A stretch of 64,000 nt of DNA, from NCBI RefSeq assembly GCF_036013745.1, contig NZ_CP107880.1, forward strand, positions 2,666,001 to 2,730,000, in the 5' to 3' direction. The translations under genes were made by a program, and so were the position numbers. This document shows, one piece after another, positions 45,623-53,801 of this stretch. The stretch's first letter is position 1; each line of letters begins with the position of its first letter. Below the pieces are notes generated by a model. That model was not told where the DNA came from. It made no database searches and saw nothing but the letters and a program-made list of their open reading frames with translations. This DNA is from Streptomyces sp. NBC_00483 (lineage in GTDB: Bacteria > Actinomycetota > Actinomycetes > Streptomycetales > Streptomycetaceae).

Positions 45623-46642
45623 TTACGCCGCGTCCCACTCCGCCCCGAACCCCAGCAGCTCGTCCCGGTGCTCGATGCGCTCCATCCAGTCCGCAGGCCA
45701 CGCGTCGGCGCCGAGGTGGGCGCCGGCGAAGGCGCCTGCCAGGGCCGCGATCGAGTCCGAGTCGCCGGAGGTGCACGCGGCGCGGCGCAGGGCCAGGACC
45801 GGTTCGCCCACGAACATCAGGAAACACAGCAGAGCCGTGGCCAGGGCCTCCTCCGCGATCCAGCCGGCTCCCGTGGCCAGGCAGGGGTCGGTCTCGGGGG
45901 ACGGCTCACGCAGCGCGTCCCGCAGCCGGTCGAGCACGCCGAGGCACTCGTCCCAGCCCTGGGCGATGAACTGCTGCGGCGTGGGGGCGTCGCCGCGCCG
46001 CCACAGGTCGCCGAGCCAGGCCTCGTGGTACGTCTCGCGGTTCTCGTACGCGTACGAGCGCAGCATCCCGACGAGCCCGGTCGGCTCGGCGCCCTCGGCG
46101 AGGAGGCGTACGGCGTGTGCGGTGAGGTCGGCGGCGGCGAGGCCCGTGGGGTGGCCGTGCGTGAGGCCCGCCTGCAACTGGGCGCCGCCCGCCCGCTGTT
46201 CGTCGCTCAGGCCAGGAGCGAGCCCGAGGGGCGTGACGCGCATGTTGGCGCCGCAGCCCTTGGAGTGGATCTGGCTGGCCTCCTGCCAGGACCGGCTCCC
46301 GGTCTCGAGCAGTCCGCACGCGCGCAGGCAGGTGTTGCCGGGCGCGCGGTTGTTGTCGGGCGAGCGGTACCAGTCGACGAACTCCGCGCGCAGCGGCCGC
46401 GCGAAGCCCTCCGGCCCGAGCGTCCCGCTCCCCGTACCGGTGCGCAGCGCCCGCGCCACGGCGAGCGCCATCTGCGTGTCGTCCGTGATGTACGCGACGG
46501 GGTGTCCTGGCAGCTCCATCTCCCGCCAGGGCCCGTGCTTGTCGAGGATGGCGGGTACGTCACTGAACTCGGTCGGGTAGCCGAGCGCGTCCCCGAGGGC
46601 GAGGCCGAGCAGCGATCCGGTGGCGGGGCGGCTGGTCGTCAT
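45623..46642 (-). CDS. ADP-ribosylglycohydrolase family protein
   Basis: 339 residues. The N-terminus GSLLGLALGDALGYPTEFSD, then YITDDTQMALAVARAL, with the metal-binding TDDT, and the C-terminal TSGDSDSIAALAGAFAGAHL (second metal site, GDSDS) define the family, which removes ADP-ribose from proteins or small molecules using two Mg ions. ATG overlaps the stop of the NUDIX regulator gene (ATGA). Together they point to NAD/ADP-ribose turnover. Confidence 0.93.
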   Translation of the reverse strand: MTTSRPATGSLLGLALGDALGYPTEFSDVPAILDKHGPWREMELPGHPVAYITDDTQMALAVARALRTGTGSGTLGPEGFARPLRAEFVDWYRSPDNNRAPGNTCLRACGLLETGSRSWQEASQIHSKGCGANMRVTPLGLAPGLSDEQRAGGAQLQAGLTHGHPTGLAAADLTAHAVRLLAEGAEPTGLVGMLRSYAYENRETYHEAWLGDLWRRGDAPTPQQFIAQGWDECLGVLDRLRDALREPSPETDPCLATGAGWIAEEALATALLCFLMFVGEPVLALRRAACTSGDSDSIAALAGAFAGAHLGADAWPADWMERIEHRDELLGFGAEWDAA

Positions 46643-47385
46643 CGGCGGGACCTTTCCGAGGGCTCGTGCGCGGGGCGCAGCAGCGGTGGGTGCAGGGACG
46701 TGGCGTCTCCGGCCCGGTACAGCGCCGCGGGCTTGCCGCGCCCTCCGGTGAGCCGGGACGCGCCGGGGACCTGCTCGACGAAGCCGGGCGTCGCGAGCAC
46801 CTTGCGCCGGAAGTTCGCCGGGTCGAGGTCGGTCCCCCACACCACCTCGTAGACCTGCCGCAGCTCGCCGAGCGTGAACTCGCGCGGGCAGAAGGCTGTG
46901 GCCAGGCAGGTGTACTCCAGCTTCCCGCCGACCCGGTCGTGCGCGTCGGCGAGGATCCGGTCGTGGTCGAAGGCGAGCGGGCCCTGCGTCCCGTACGGCA
47001 GCCAGTCGGCCCGCGCCGCGTCCCCGCCGCCGTGCGCCTGCGGGGCGTCCGGCACGAGCGCGGCGAACGCGACGGAGACCACCCGCATCCGGGGATCGCG
47101 CCCCGGTTCGCTGTACGTACGCAGCTGTTCCAGATGCAGCCCTGCGACATCGGCGAGCCCGGTCTCCTCGGCGAGTTCGCGCCGGGCCGCGCTCTCCGCG
47201 GACTCGTGCGGCTCCAGGAACCCGCCGGGCAGCGCCCAGCGCCCCGCGTACGGATCGTGACCGCGCTCGACGAGCAGGATGTGCAGCCGCCCGGACCGGA
47301 GCGTGAACACGGCCAGGTCGACGGTGACGGCGAAGGGCTCGTAGGCGTATTTGTCGTAGCCCGCCACGGGGCTGTTGTCGGACAT
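46639..47385 (-). CDS. NrtR-like NUDIX regulator
   Basis: 248 residues. NUDIX domain at about 18-150 with box GGFLEPHESAESAARRELAE followed by ETGL, and a C-terminal winged helix at about 165-225 (REFTLGELRQVYEVVWGTDL, ANFRRKV). This arrangement is that of NrtR, which senses ADP-ribose and represses NAD genes. The NUDIX box looks complete, so hydrolase activity may persist. It is first in the operon with the ADP-ribosylglycohydrolase gene. An inverted repeat that includes its Shine-Dalgarno lies just upstream. Confidence 0.88.
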   Translation of the reverse strand: MSDNSPVAGYDKYAYEPFAVTVDLAVFTLRSGRLHILLVERGHDPYAGRWALPGGFLEPHESAESAARRELAEETGLADVAGLHLEQLRTYSEPGRDPRMRVVSVAFAALVPDAPQAHGGGDAARADWLPYGTQGPLAFDHDRILADAHDRVGGKLEYTCLATAFCPREFTLGELRQVYEVVWGTDLDPANFRRKVLATPGFVEQVPGASRLTGGRGKPAALYRAGDATSLHPPLLRPAHEPSERSRR

Positions 47386-47390
47386 GCGGA

Positions 47391-47435
47391 GACCCCCTCC
47401 CTTATTGGTCCAACAGACTCTAAAAGGAGGGGGTC
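47391..47435 (-). promoter_or_regulatory. Inverted repeat covering the Shine-Dalgarno of the NUDIX regulator
   Basis: Perfect 10-bp arms GACCCCCTCC (47391-47400) and GGAGGGGGTC (47426-47435), 25 nt apart. On the minus strand the 3' arm contains the GGAGGGGG ribosome site, 5-6 nt before the ATG at 47385. The spacer TTGGTCCAACAGACTC could also be an operator. Confidence 0.65.
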
Positions 47436-47450
47436 ACCGCACACAAGACC

Positions 47451-47466
47451 CGGGCGTGAACGCCCG
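47451..47466 (-). terminator. Small hairpin after rluB
   Basis: CGGGCG-TGAA-CGCCCG, 6-bp GC stem with a stable tetraloop, 10 nt after the rluB stop. Weak as a terminator. Confidence 0.4.
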
Positions 47467-47475
47467 CGGGCCGAC

Positions 47476-48663
47476 CTACAGGTCGACCTCCTGCATCAGC
47501 ATGCCGACCTCGGTGTTCGAAAGACGCCGCAGCCAGCCCGACTTCTGGTCGCCGAGCGTGATCGGCCCGAAGGCGACCCGCACCAGCTTGTCGACCGGGA
47601 AGCCGGCCTCGGCCAGCATCCGCCGCACGATGTGCTTGCGGCCCTCGTGGAGGGTGACCTCGACCAGGTAGTTCTTGCCGGTCTGCTCGACGATGCGGAA
47701 GTGGTCCGCGCGCGCGTACCCGTCCTCCAGCTCGATGCCGTCCTTGAGCCGCTTGCCCAGGTCACGCGGGATCGGGCCGACGAGGTGCGCGAGGTACACC
47801 TTCTTCACGCCGTACTTCGGGTGCGTGAGGCGGTGGGCCAGCTCACCGTGGTTGGTGAGCAGGATGACGCCCTCGGTCTCGGTGTCGAGCCGCCCGACGT
47901 GGAACAGCCGCGTCTCACGGTTGTTCGTGTAGTCCCCGAGGCACTGGCGCCCTTCGTTGTCCTCCATGGTGGAGACGACACCGACCGGCTTGTTCAGTGC
48001 GAAGAACTGGTACGACTGCGTGGCCACGGTCAGACCGTCGACCTTGATCTCGTCCTTCTCCGTGTCGACACGCAGGCCCTGCTCGACCACGATCTCGCCG
48101 TTGACCTCGACACGGGCCTCGTCGACCAGCTCCTCGCAAGCACGCCGCGAACCGTAACCGGCGCGCGCCAGCACCTTCTGCAGCCGCTCGCCCTCCTGCT
48201 CCGCGCCGGGGAAGGTCTTCGGGAGCTTGACCTCCGGCTTGCCCGCGTACCGCTCGCGGTTGCGCTCCTCGGTCCGCGTCTCGTACTCACGCGAACGCGA
48301 GGGAGCCGTGCGGCCGCGGCCGCCCGACTGCTGCTGCCCGCGCTTGGGGCCGCCCTTGGCACCGCCGCGCGCGGAGGCGCCGCGGCCCGACTTCGAACCC
48401 TCCCTGGAGGGGTTCGGCCCTACGTCGTAGAGCCGCTCCTCGGGACGCGGCCGCTTCGGGCGGGCGGGCCTGTCGTCACGCTTGTCGTCGCGCTTGTCGG
48501 CGCGGTTGTCGGCTCGGTTGTCGCCGCCGCGCCTGTCGTCGCGGTTGTTGCCGGCGCCGCGCTGGTTGCCGCGGCCCCCGCTGTTCCCGCCGCGGCCGCT
48601 GCTGTTGCCACCACGGCTCCCGCCGTTGTTTCCGCTGCTGTTCCTGCCGCTACTGCTTCGCAT
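47476..48663 (-). CDS. rluB: 23S rRNA pseudouridine synthase, RluB/RsuA family
   Basis: 395 residues. The catalytic part is at about 150-395: S4 domain (RLQKVLARAGYGSRRACEEL) and synthase core with HVGRLDTETEGVILLTNHGE, where the Asp is catalytic, and EGRKHIVRRMLAEAGFPVDK. The first 145 residues are a disordered, Gly/Arg/Asn/Ser-rich tail with RGG-like repeats (SRGGNSSGRGGNSGGRG), which could bind RNA. ATG 48663. The gene follows scpB by 11 bp and is last in the ParA-ScpAB operon, a conserved bacterial neighbourhood. Confidence 0.93.
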   Translation of the reverse strand: MRSSSGRNSSGNNGGSRGGNSSGRGGNSGGRGNQRGAGNNRDDRRGGDNRADNRADKRDDKRDDRPARPKRPRPEERLYDVGPNPSREGSKSGRGASARGGAKGGPKRGQQQSGGRGRTAPSRSREYETRTEERNRERYAGKPEVKLPKTFPGAEQEGERLQKVLARAGYGSRRACEELVDEARVEVNGEIVVEQGLRVDTEKDEIKVDGLTVATQSYQFFALNKPVGVVSTMEDNEGRQCLGDYTNNRETRLFHVGRLDTETEGVILLTNHGELAHRLTHPKYGVKKVYLAHLVGPIPRDLGKRLKDGIELEDGYARADHFRIVEQTGKNYLVEVTLHEGRKHIVRRMLAEAGFPVDKLVRVAFGPITLGDQKSGWLRRLSNTEVGMLMQEVDL

Positions 48664-48674
48664 CAAAGTTCCGT

Positions 48675-49307
48675 CTAGTCGTGTACATCCCCGACACCCG
48701 GCGCATCGGGTGCGTCCGGGTCGAACGACGGGACCCCTTCCTGCGTATCGCCCTCGATCGCGTCCGCCTCGGGGAGGAAGGGCGCGAGTTCCGGCAGCTC
48801 GTCCAGGCCACGCAGGCCCATCCGCTCCAGGAAGTAGTTCGTCGTCCTATACAGGATCGCACCTGTTTCGGGTTCCGCGCCCGCCTCCTCCACCAGACCC
48901 CTCTGCAACAGGGTTCTCATGACCCCGTCACAGTTCACTCCGCGCACCGCGGAGACCCGGGAACGGCTGACCGGCTGCCGGTACGCGACGACGGCGAGGG
49001 TCTCCAGGGCCGCCTGGGTGAGCCTCGCCACCTGCCCGTCCAGCACGAAGCCCTCGACGGCTGCGGCGTACTCCGGCCGGGTGTAGAACCGCCAGCCGCC
49101 CGCCACGAGCCGCAGCTCGAAGCCGCGCCCCTGTACGCGGTACTCGTCGGCCAGCTCCCGCAGCGAGTCGGTCACGGCCCTCCTGGGCCGCTGCAGGATC
49201 TTGGCCAGGTGCTCCTCGGTGGCCGGCTCGTCGACCACCATGAGTACGGCTTCCAGGGCGGGCTTGAGATCGAGCTCCGCCACGCCACCGGGGTCCGGCT
49301 CGCTCAC
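48675..49307 (-). CDS. scpB: Condensin subunit ScpB
   Basis: 210 residues. Winged-helix pair with KPALEAVLMVVDEPATEEHL, LTQAALETLAVVAYRQPVSR and [15 protein letters not shown]; acidic tail. ScpB dimers bind ScpA and the SMC head to form bacterial condensin, needed for chromosome segregation. GTG overlaps the scpA stop (GTGA). Confidence 0.95.
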   Translation of the reverse strand: MSEPDPGGVAELDLKPALEAVLMVVDEPATEEHLAKILQRPRRAVTDSLRELADEYRVQGRGFELRLVAGGWRFYTRPEYAAAVEGFVLDGQVARLTQAALETLAVVAYRQPVSRSRVSAVRGVNCDGVMRTLLQRGLVEEAGAEPETGAILYRTTNYFLERMGLRGLDELPELAPFLPEADAIEGDTQEGVPSFDPDAPDAPGVGDVHD

Positions 49308-50431
49308 GTGGCAGCCTCCTTCTGGTCGGGTTGGTCAGGCACCTCGGGCGCCCGGTCGAACTCGTCCGTCACCACGGGCTCGGTCCCGCCCTCTCCCCCG
49401 GTCCAGCGCACGATCAGCTCGCCCAGCGGGGTCTCCTGCTCAAGGCCGACGGCCTTCTCCCGGTACAGCTCGAGCAGCGCGAGGAACCGGGCGACGACGG
49501 TGAGCGTGTCGTCGGTGTCGGCGACAAGCTCCCGGAACCGGGCCTCACCGACCTCTTTCAACCTGGCGACGACGAACTGCGCCTGCTCCTGCACGCTCAC
49601 CAGCGGCGCGTGGATGTGCTCGACGTACACCTGCGGCTCGGGCTTGGGCTGCATCGCCTTCACGGCCAGCTTGGCGAAGCCCTCGGCCCCGATGTTGATG
49701 ACGACGTCGGGCAGCAGCTCGGCGTGGTGCGGCTCGAGCCCGACGGTCCGCGGATACCGCCGCGCCTCGTCCTCCATCCGCCCGCTGAAGATGTCGGCGA
49801 TCTGCTTGTACGCGCGGTACTGCAGCAGCCGCGCGAACAGCAGGTCCCGCGCCTCCAGGAGGGCCAGATCGGCCTCGTCCTCCACCTCGGCGGTGGGCAG
49901 CAGGCGGGCGGCCTTCAGATCGAGCAGCGTCGCGGCGACGACAAGGAACTCCGTCGTCTGATCAAGATCCCAGTCGGTCCCCATGGCCCGGATGTGGGCC
50001 ATGAACTCATCGGTGACCTTGGACAGCGCGACCTCGGTGACATCGAGCTTGTGCTTGGAGATCAGCTGCAACAGAAGATCGAACGGCCCCTCAAAATTAT
50101 CCAGCCGAACCTTGAACTTCCCGTCATCGACATCAGCGGCCCCCTCCCGGGAGCCAACCTCCGCCTCGGCCTCCGCACCGCCTCCGGACTCCGCACCACG
50201 TCCGGCCGCATCATCCGGCTCCGCCGCCCCCGCCTTGGGCAATCTGCCGCCTTGGGCGGCAGGGTGGGCAAGGCGGCCCCCGGCTCCGGCCGAAGGTTCC
50301 GACGGCGCCGACCCCGGTTCAGGCTCGACCGGCTCCGGCTCCGCCTCCGGCGAGGAGAGCGCACCACGGCCGAGCGCACGCCGAGGCGCACCCCGGTCGG
50401 GCGGAGACGCAGACGATTCGTTCACGGACAT
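49304..50431 (-). CDS. scpA: Condensin kleisin subunit ScpA, with repeat-encoded N-terminal insertion
   Basis: 375 residues from ATG 50431. The conserved kleisin starts at about 105 with KFKVRLDNFEGPFDLLLQLI and includes SKHKLDVTEVALSKVTDEFM and the ScpB-binding middle; the C-terminal winged helix is FARLLQYRAYKQ ... LGELIVRWTGGE. The first 105 residues are disordered. Within them RLAHPAAQGGRLPKA is encoded by a 48-bp palindromic repeat that also occurs between genes at 56101. TAGCGT lies 9 nt before this ATG and 6 nt before TTG 50434, so scpA may have its own leaderless promoter. Confidence 0.93.
   Translation of the reverse strand: MSVNESSASPPDRGAPRRALGRGALSSPEAEPEPVEPEPGSAPSEPSAGAGGRLAHPAAQGGRLPKAGAAEPDDAAGRGAESGGGAEAEAEVGSREGAADVDDGKFKVRLDNFEGPFDLLLQLISKHKLDVTEVALSKVTDEFMAHIRAMGTDWDLDQTTEFLVVAATLLDLKAARLLPTAEVEDEADLALLEARDLLFARLLQYRAYKQIADIFSGRMEDEARRYPRTVGLEPHHAELLPDVVINIGAEGFAKLAVKAMQPKPEPQVYVEHIHAPLVSVQEQAQFVVARLKEVGEARFRELVADTDDTLTVVARFLALLELYREKAVGLEQETPLGELIVRWTGGEGGTEPVVTDEFDRAPEVPDQPDQKEAAT
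50230..50277. repeat. 48-bp palindromic repeat inside scpA
   Basis: Identical over 48 bp to 56101-56148, same orientation. The core CTGCCGCC-TTG-GGCGGCAG (50244-50262) is a perfect 8-bp inverted repeat. Read in frame in scpA. Confidence 0.92.
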
Positions 50432-50458
50432 CAACGCAGGACGCTACCCGGCCAGGGG

Positions 50459-51025
50459 CTAGCGCCCCCGTAGCCGACGCACAAGAATGCTCGCGTCCCC
50501 ACGGGACTCAAGGTCGGCCAGCACCACGGCAACCGCCTCACGCACAATGCGCCCCCGGTCGACCGCGAGCCCGTGCTCACCACGCAGCACGAGCCGCGCG
50601 TGCTCGAGGTCCATCAGCTCCTCGGCGGACACGTACACGGTGATCTTCTCGTCGTGCCGCTCACGCCCGCTGGGCCGCCGATTGGCCGCCCGCGCCCGCT
50701 TCCGCGCCGCGGCAGAACCCCGCCCACCGGAACCTTCCTGCGCCCCGCCGGAGGCCCTGCGAGCCGCCTTCTCCGCGCCTTCCGCGGCAGCGGCCCGGGT
50801 CCGCGACCCGGCGTCCGACTCGGCCTCGGAGGCGGAGTGCTCACCGGAACCGGAGGACGCGGGAGCCGCCTCGGCGTCACCCTCGGAGGCCGCGGCCGCC
50901 TCGTCGCTCTCCCCGGCAGGCGAGGGAACCCGCGCCTCCCCGTTCGCCGAGCGTCTCGGGGACGACGCCTGCAGCCCCATGCCCCCGGTCGTACGGAACA
51001 GTTCGTCGGCCCCCGGCAGACTCAC
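50459..51025 (-). CDS. Ribbon-helix-helix-like protein, partner of the ParA-like ATPase
   Basis: 188 residues from GTG 51025, which overlaps the parA-like stop (GTGA); GTG 51037 is an alternative. The first 120 residues are disordered, rich in Ala, Glu, Ser and Gly, then basic (AAARKRARAANRRPSGRERH). The C-terminal 65 residues resemble a ribbon-helix-helix DNA-binding fold: KITVYVSAEELMDLEHARLV strand and helix, RGRIVREAVAVVLADLES second helix. It could be the DNA-binding or regulatory partner of the ATPase. No function is known to me. Confidence 0.72.
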   Translation of the reverse strand: MSLPGADELFRTTGGMGLQASSPRRSANGEARVPSPAGESDEAAAASEGDAEAAPASSGSGEHSASEAESDAGSRTRAAAAEGAEKAARRASGGAQEGSGGRGSAAARKRARAANRRPSGRERHDEKITVYVSAEELMDLEHARLVLRGEHGLAVDRGRIVREAVAVVLADLESRGDASILVRRLRGR

Positions 51026-52200
51026 TCGGCGTGACACCGGGCGAGCACCTCCCTGGCGAGCTGGCGATAGGCCGCGGCACCGACCGAGTTCGAGGCGTAC
51101 GTCGTGATCGGCTCACCGGCGACCGTGGTCTCCGGGAAGCGAACGGTTCTGCCGATCACCGTGTGGTAGACGTTGTCGTCGAACGCCTCGACCACGCGCG
51201 CGAGCACCTCACGGCTGTGCACGGTCCGCGAGTCGTACATCGTGGCGAGGATCCCGTCGAGCTCCAGGTCCGGGTTGAGCCGCTCCTGGACCTTCTCGAT
51301 CGTCTCGGTCAGCAGGGCCACACCACGCAGCGCGAAGAACTCGCACTCCAGCGGGACGATGACCTTGTGAGCCGCGGTCAGCGCGTTGACGGTCAGCAAC
51401 CCCAAGGACGGCTGACAGTCGATCACGATGTAGTCGTAGTCGGCCATCAGCGGCTTGAGCGCCCGCTGCAACGTGGACTCGCGCGCCACCTCGCTGACCA
51501 ACTGCACCTCGGCAGCGGACAAGTCGATATTGCTGGGGAGCAGGTCCATGTTCGGAACGGCGGTCTTCAGCAGGACCTCGTCCGCGGCCATCCCCCGCTC
51601 CATGAGCAGGTTGTAGACCGTGAGGTCGAGCTCCATCGGGTTCACGCCGAGGCCGACCGACAGGGCACCCTGCGGGTCGAAGTCGACGAGCAGGACCCGG
51701 CGCCCGTACTCGGCGAGCGCGGCACCCAGGTTGATGGTCGACGTGGTCTTGCCGACGCCGCCCTTCTGGTTGCACATCGCGATGATCTTCGCCGGGCCGT
51801 GGTCGGTCAGCGGTCCTGGAATCGGGAAGTACGGCAACGGACGCCCGGTGGGACCGACGCGCTCGCGGCGCTGGCGAGCAGCGTCGGGGGCGAGCGTGGC
51901 CGCGTACTCGGGGTCGGGCTCGTACTCGGCGTCGGGGTCGTAGAACGACCCCTCGGGCAGGGTGTCGTAGTCGGCGAAGTGGCTTTGTGTGTCGCCACTT
52001 CGGTCGCCGGCCATGGCGTTCACGTGATGGCCATCCATGCTCTGGTCTGCTGTCTGCGTCGGCGTCTGCTGGGGGATGCCCTGATAACTGCTCTGGTGGG
52101 CAGCGAAGGTACGCACAGCGACGGGGCCGACAGCCTGAAGCCCCGCGGGAACCTGTCCGCCTGGCTGGCCACCTCCGGGAGTAAATGTCGACTCATTCAC
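51022..52200 (-). CDS. ParA-like partition ATPase
   Basis: 392 residues from GTG 52200, with AAGGAGG upstream. A disordered N-terminal extension of about 135 residues (Gln/Pro/Asp/Glu-rich) precedes the ATPase. Deviant Walker A CNQKGGVGKTTSTINL with the signature first Lys, VLLVDFDPQGALSVG, and YDYIVIDCQPSLGLLTVNAL (Walker B region). ParA proteins form ATP-dependent dimers on DNA. This is not the parAB pair at the origin: no ParB follows. It heads an operon with the RHH-like gene, scpA, scpB and rluB. Confidence 0.9.
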   Translation of the reverse strand: MNESTFTPGGGQPGGQVPAGLQAVGPVAVRTFAAHQSSYQGIPQQTPTQTADQSMDGHHVNAMAGDRSGDTQSHFADYDTLPEGSFYDPDAEYEPDPEYAATLAPDAARQRRERVGPTGRPLPYFPIPGPLTDHGPAKIIAMCNQKGGVGKTTSTINLGAALAEYGRRVLLVDFDPQGALSVGLGVNPMELDLTVYNLLMERGMAADEVLLKTAVPNMDLLPSNIDLSAAEVQLVSEVARESTLQRALKPLMADYDYIVIDCQPSLGLLTVNALTAAHKVIVPLECEFFALRGVALLTETIEKVQERLNPDLELDGILATMYDSRTVHSREVLARVVEAFDDNVYHTVIGRTVRFPETTVAGEPITTYASNSVGAAAYRQLAREVLARCHAE

Positions 52201-52542
52201 AAGTCGTCTTACCTCCTTGGATATGACCAGGAACATTTATCGATAGGTCAGCGTGGCACCATGCCGACGGTTGGCGACTCTATGGCGTGTCACCGGTCCG
52301 CAGCAACACAATCCGCCGGACCCGGCCCGATGTGTCGGTAACGAAACACCCTCATGTCAAGGGCGTACGACGGCTCTTCGGTGCATTTCGTCGCCTCGCG
52401 AATCGGGTAAAGGGTTACGTTCGCGGCGAGTTGACCATGTCCGGACCCGTACCGATCCATTACACGTACGGCCGGACCCCTCACAAGGTCCGGCCGTAGG
52501 CGTGAGATTGACGACTTTTGTTGACGTCGCCCGCAAGATGGG
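52201..52542. other. Intergenic region between the ParA-like gene and ald
   Basis: 342 bp. Holds the ald terminator (52467-52498) and presumably the promoter of the parA-like operon near 52215-52260 (AT-richer, with ATCGATA). I found no parS-like GTTTCACGTGAAAC. A 70-codon plus-strand frame at 52287-52499 is not convincing. Confidence 0.5.
52467..52498 (-). terminator. Terminator downstream of ald
   Basis: Perfect 12-bp stem TACGGCCGGACC / GGTCCGGCCGTA with loop CCTCACAA. Confidence 0.85.
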
Positions 52543-53658
52543 TCAGCCGAGGAGGCTCTCAAGGTCGAGGTGCTCGAGGCCGTGCGCCTCCGCGACCTCC
52601 TTGTAAACAACCTTGCCGTCATGGGTGTTGAGGCCCAGGGCAAGGGCCGCGTCGCGGCGCAGGGCCTCGGCCCAGCCGCGGTTGGCGAGCTCCACGATGT
52701 ACGGGAGCGTCGCGTTGGTCAGCGCGTACGTCGAGGTGTTCGGGACCGCGCCGGGCATGTTGGCGACGCAGTAGAAGACCGAATTGTGCACCTTGAAGGT
52801 CGGCTCGGCGTGCGTGGTCGCGTGCGAGTCCTCGAAGCAGCCACCCTGGTCGATCGCGATGTCGACAAGGACACTTCCGGGCTTCATACGGGACACGAGC
52901 TCATTGGTGACCAGCTTCGGCGCCTTGGCACCCGGGATGAGGACGGCACCGATGACGAGGTCGGCGTCGAGGCAGGCCTTCTCCAGCTCGAAGGCGTTCG
53001 ACATGACCGTCTGGATCTTCGTACCGAAGATCTTGTCGGCTTCCTTGAGCTTGTTGATGTCACGGTCGAGCAGGGTCACGTGGAAGCCCATGCCGATGGC
53101 GATCGTCGCGGCGTTCCAGCCGGAGACGCCGCCGCCGATGACGACGGCCTTGCCCGCGTGCACGCCCGGCACACCGCCGGGCAGTACGCCGCGGCCGCCG
53201 TTGGCGGCCAGCAGGTGGTAGGCGCCGACCTGCGGGGCGAGGCGGCCCGCGACCTCGGACATCGGGGCGAGCAGCGGCAGCTGGCGGTTCGCGGTCTCGA
53301 CCGTCTCGTACGCGATGGCGGTCGCGCCCGACTCCAGGAGCGCGTCCGTGCACTCCTTGGACGCGGCCAGGTGCAGGTACGTGAAGAGCGTCTGGTCCTT
53401 GCGGAGGCGGTGGTACTCCTCCGCGATCGGCTCCTTGACCTTCAGCAGCAGGTCCGCCGTGGCCCAGACCTCGTCAGCGGTGCCGAGGATCTGCGCGCCG
53501 GCCGAGACGTACTCGGCGTCCGTGATCGAGGAACCCACACCGGCGTTCTGCTCGACGAAGACCTGGTGGCCGTGGCGTACCAGCTCATGGACGCCGGCAG
53601 GGGTGATGGCCACCCGGAACTCGTTGTTCTTGACCTCGCGGGGGATGCCGACCTTCAT
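52543..53658 (-). CDS. ald: Alanine dehydrogenase
   Basis: 371 residues, the normal length. N-terminal KVGIPREVKNNEFRVAITPA with substrate-binding Arg15, LLKVKEPIAEEY (Lys), LHLAASKECT (catalytic His), NAD site VVIGGGVSGWNAATIAIGMG, and IDQGGCFEDSHATTH (catalytic Asp). It interconverts alanine with pyruvate and ammonia using NAD; in streptomycetes it aids nitrogen use and growth on alanine. ATG 53658. A terminator lies 45 nt downstream. Confidence 0.97.
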   Translation of the reverse strand: MKVGIPREVKNNEFRVAITPAGVHELVRHGHQVFVEQNAGVGSSITDAEYVSAGAQILGTADEVWATADLLLKVKEPIAEEYHRLRKDQTLFTYLHLAASKECTDALLESGATAIAYETVETANRQLPLLAPMSEVAGRLAPQVGAYHLLAANGGRGVLPGGVPGVHAGKAVVIGGGVSGWNAATIAIGMGFHVTLLDRDINKLKEADKIFGTKIQTVMSNAFELEKACLDADLVIGAVLIPGAKAPKLVTNELVSRMKPGSVLVDIAIDQGGCFEDSHATTHAEPTFKVHNSVFYCVANMPGAVPNTSTYALTNATLPYIVELANRGWAEALRRDAALALGLNTHDGKVVYKEVAEAHGLEHLDLESLLG

Positions 53659-53801
53659 CGTCGATCACGGTCCTTGGCTCAGGGATTAAACGGGCAATGC
53701 ACTACATACCGGCACACCACGGGACGCACCGGAGACGCCACGGATGACCGCGGCAGAGCCAGTCTAATGAAGGTTATTGAGCTGTCTAGCCTTTCGATGC
53801 A

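Noticed and set aside
52287..52499. 70-codon plus-strand frame between the ParA-like gene and ald
   Set aside because: It runs through the ald terminator, has no ribosome site and its composition does not look coding.
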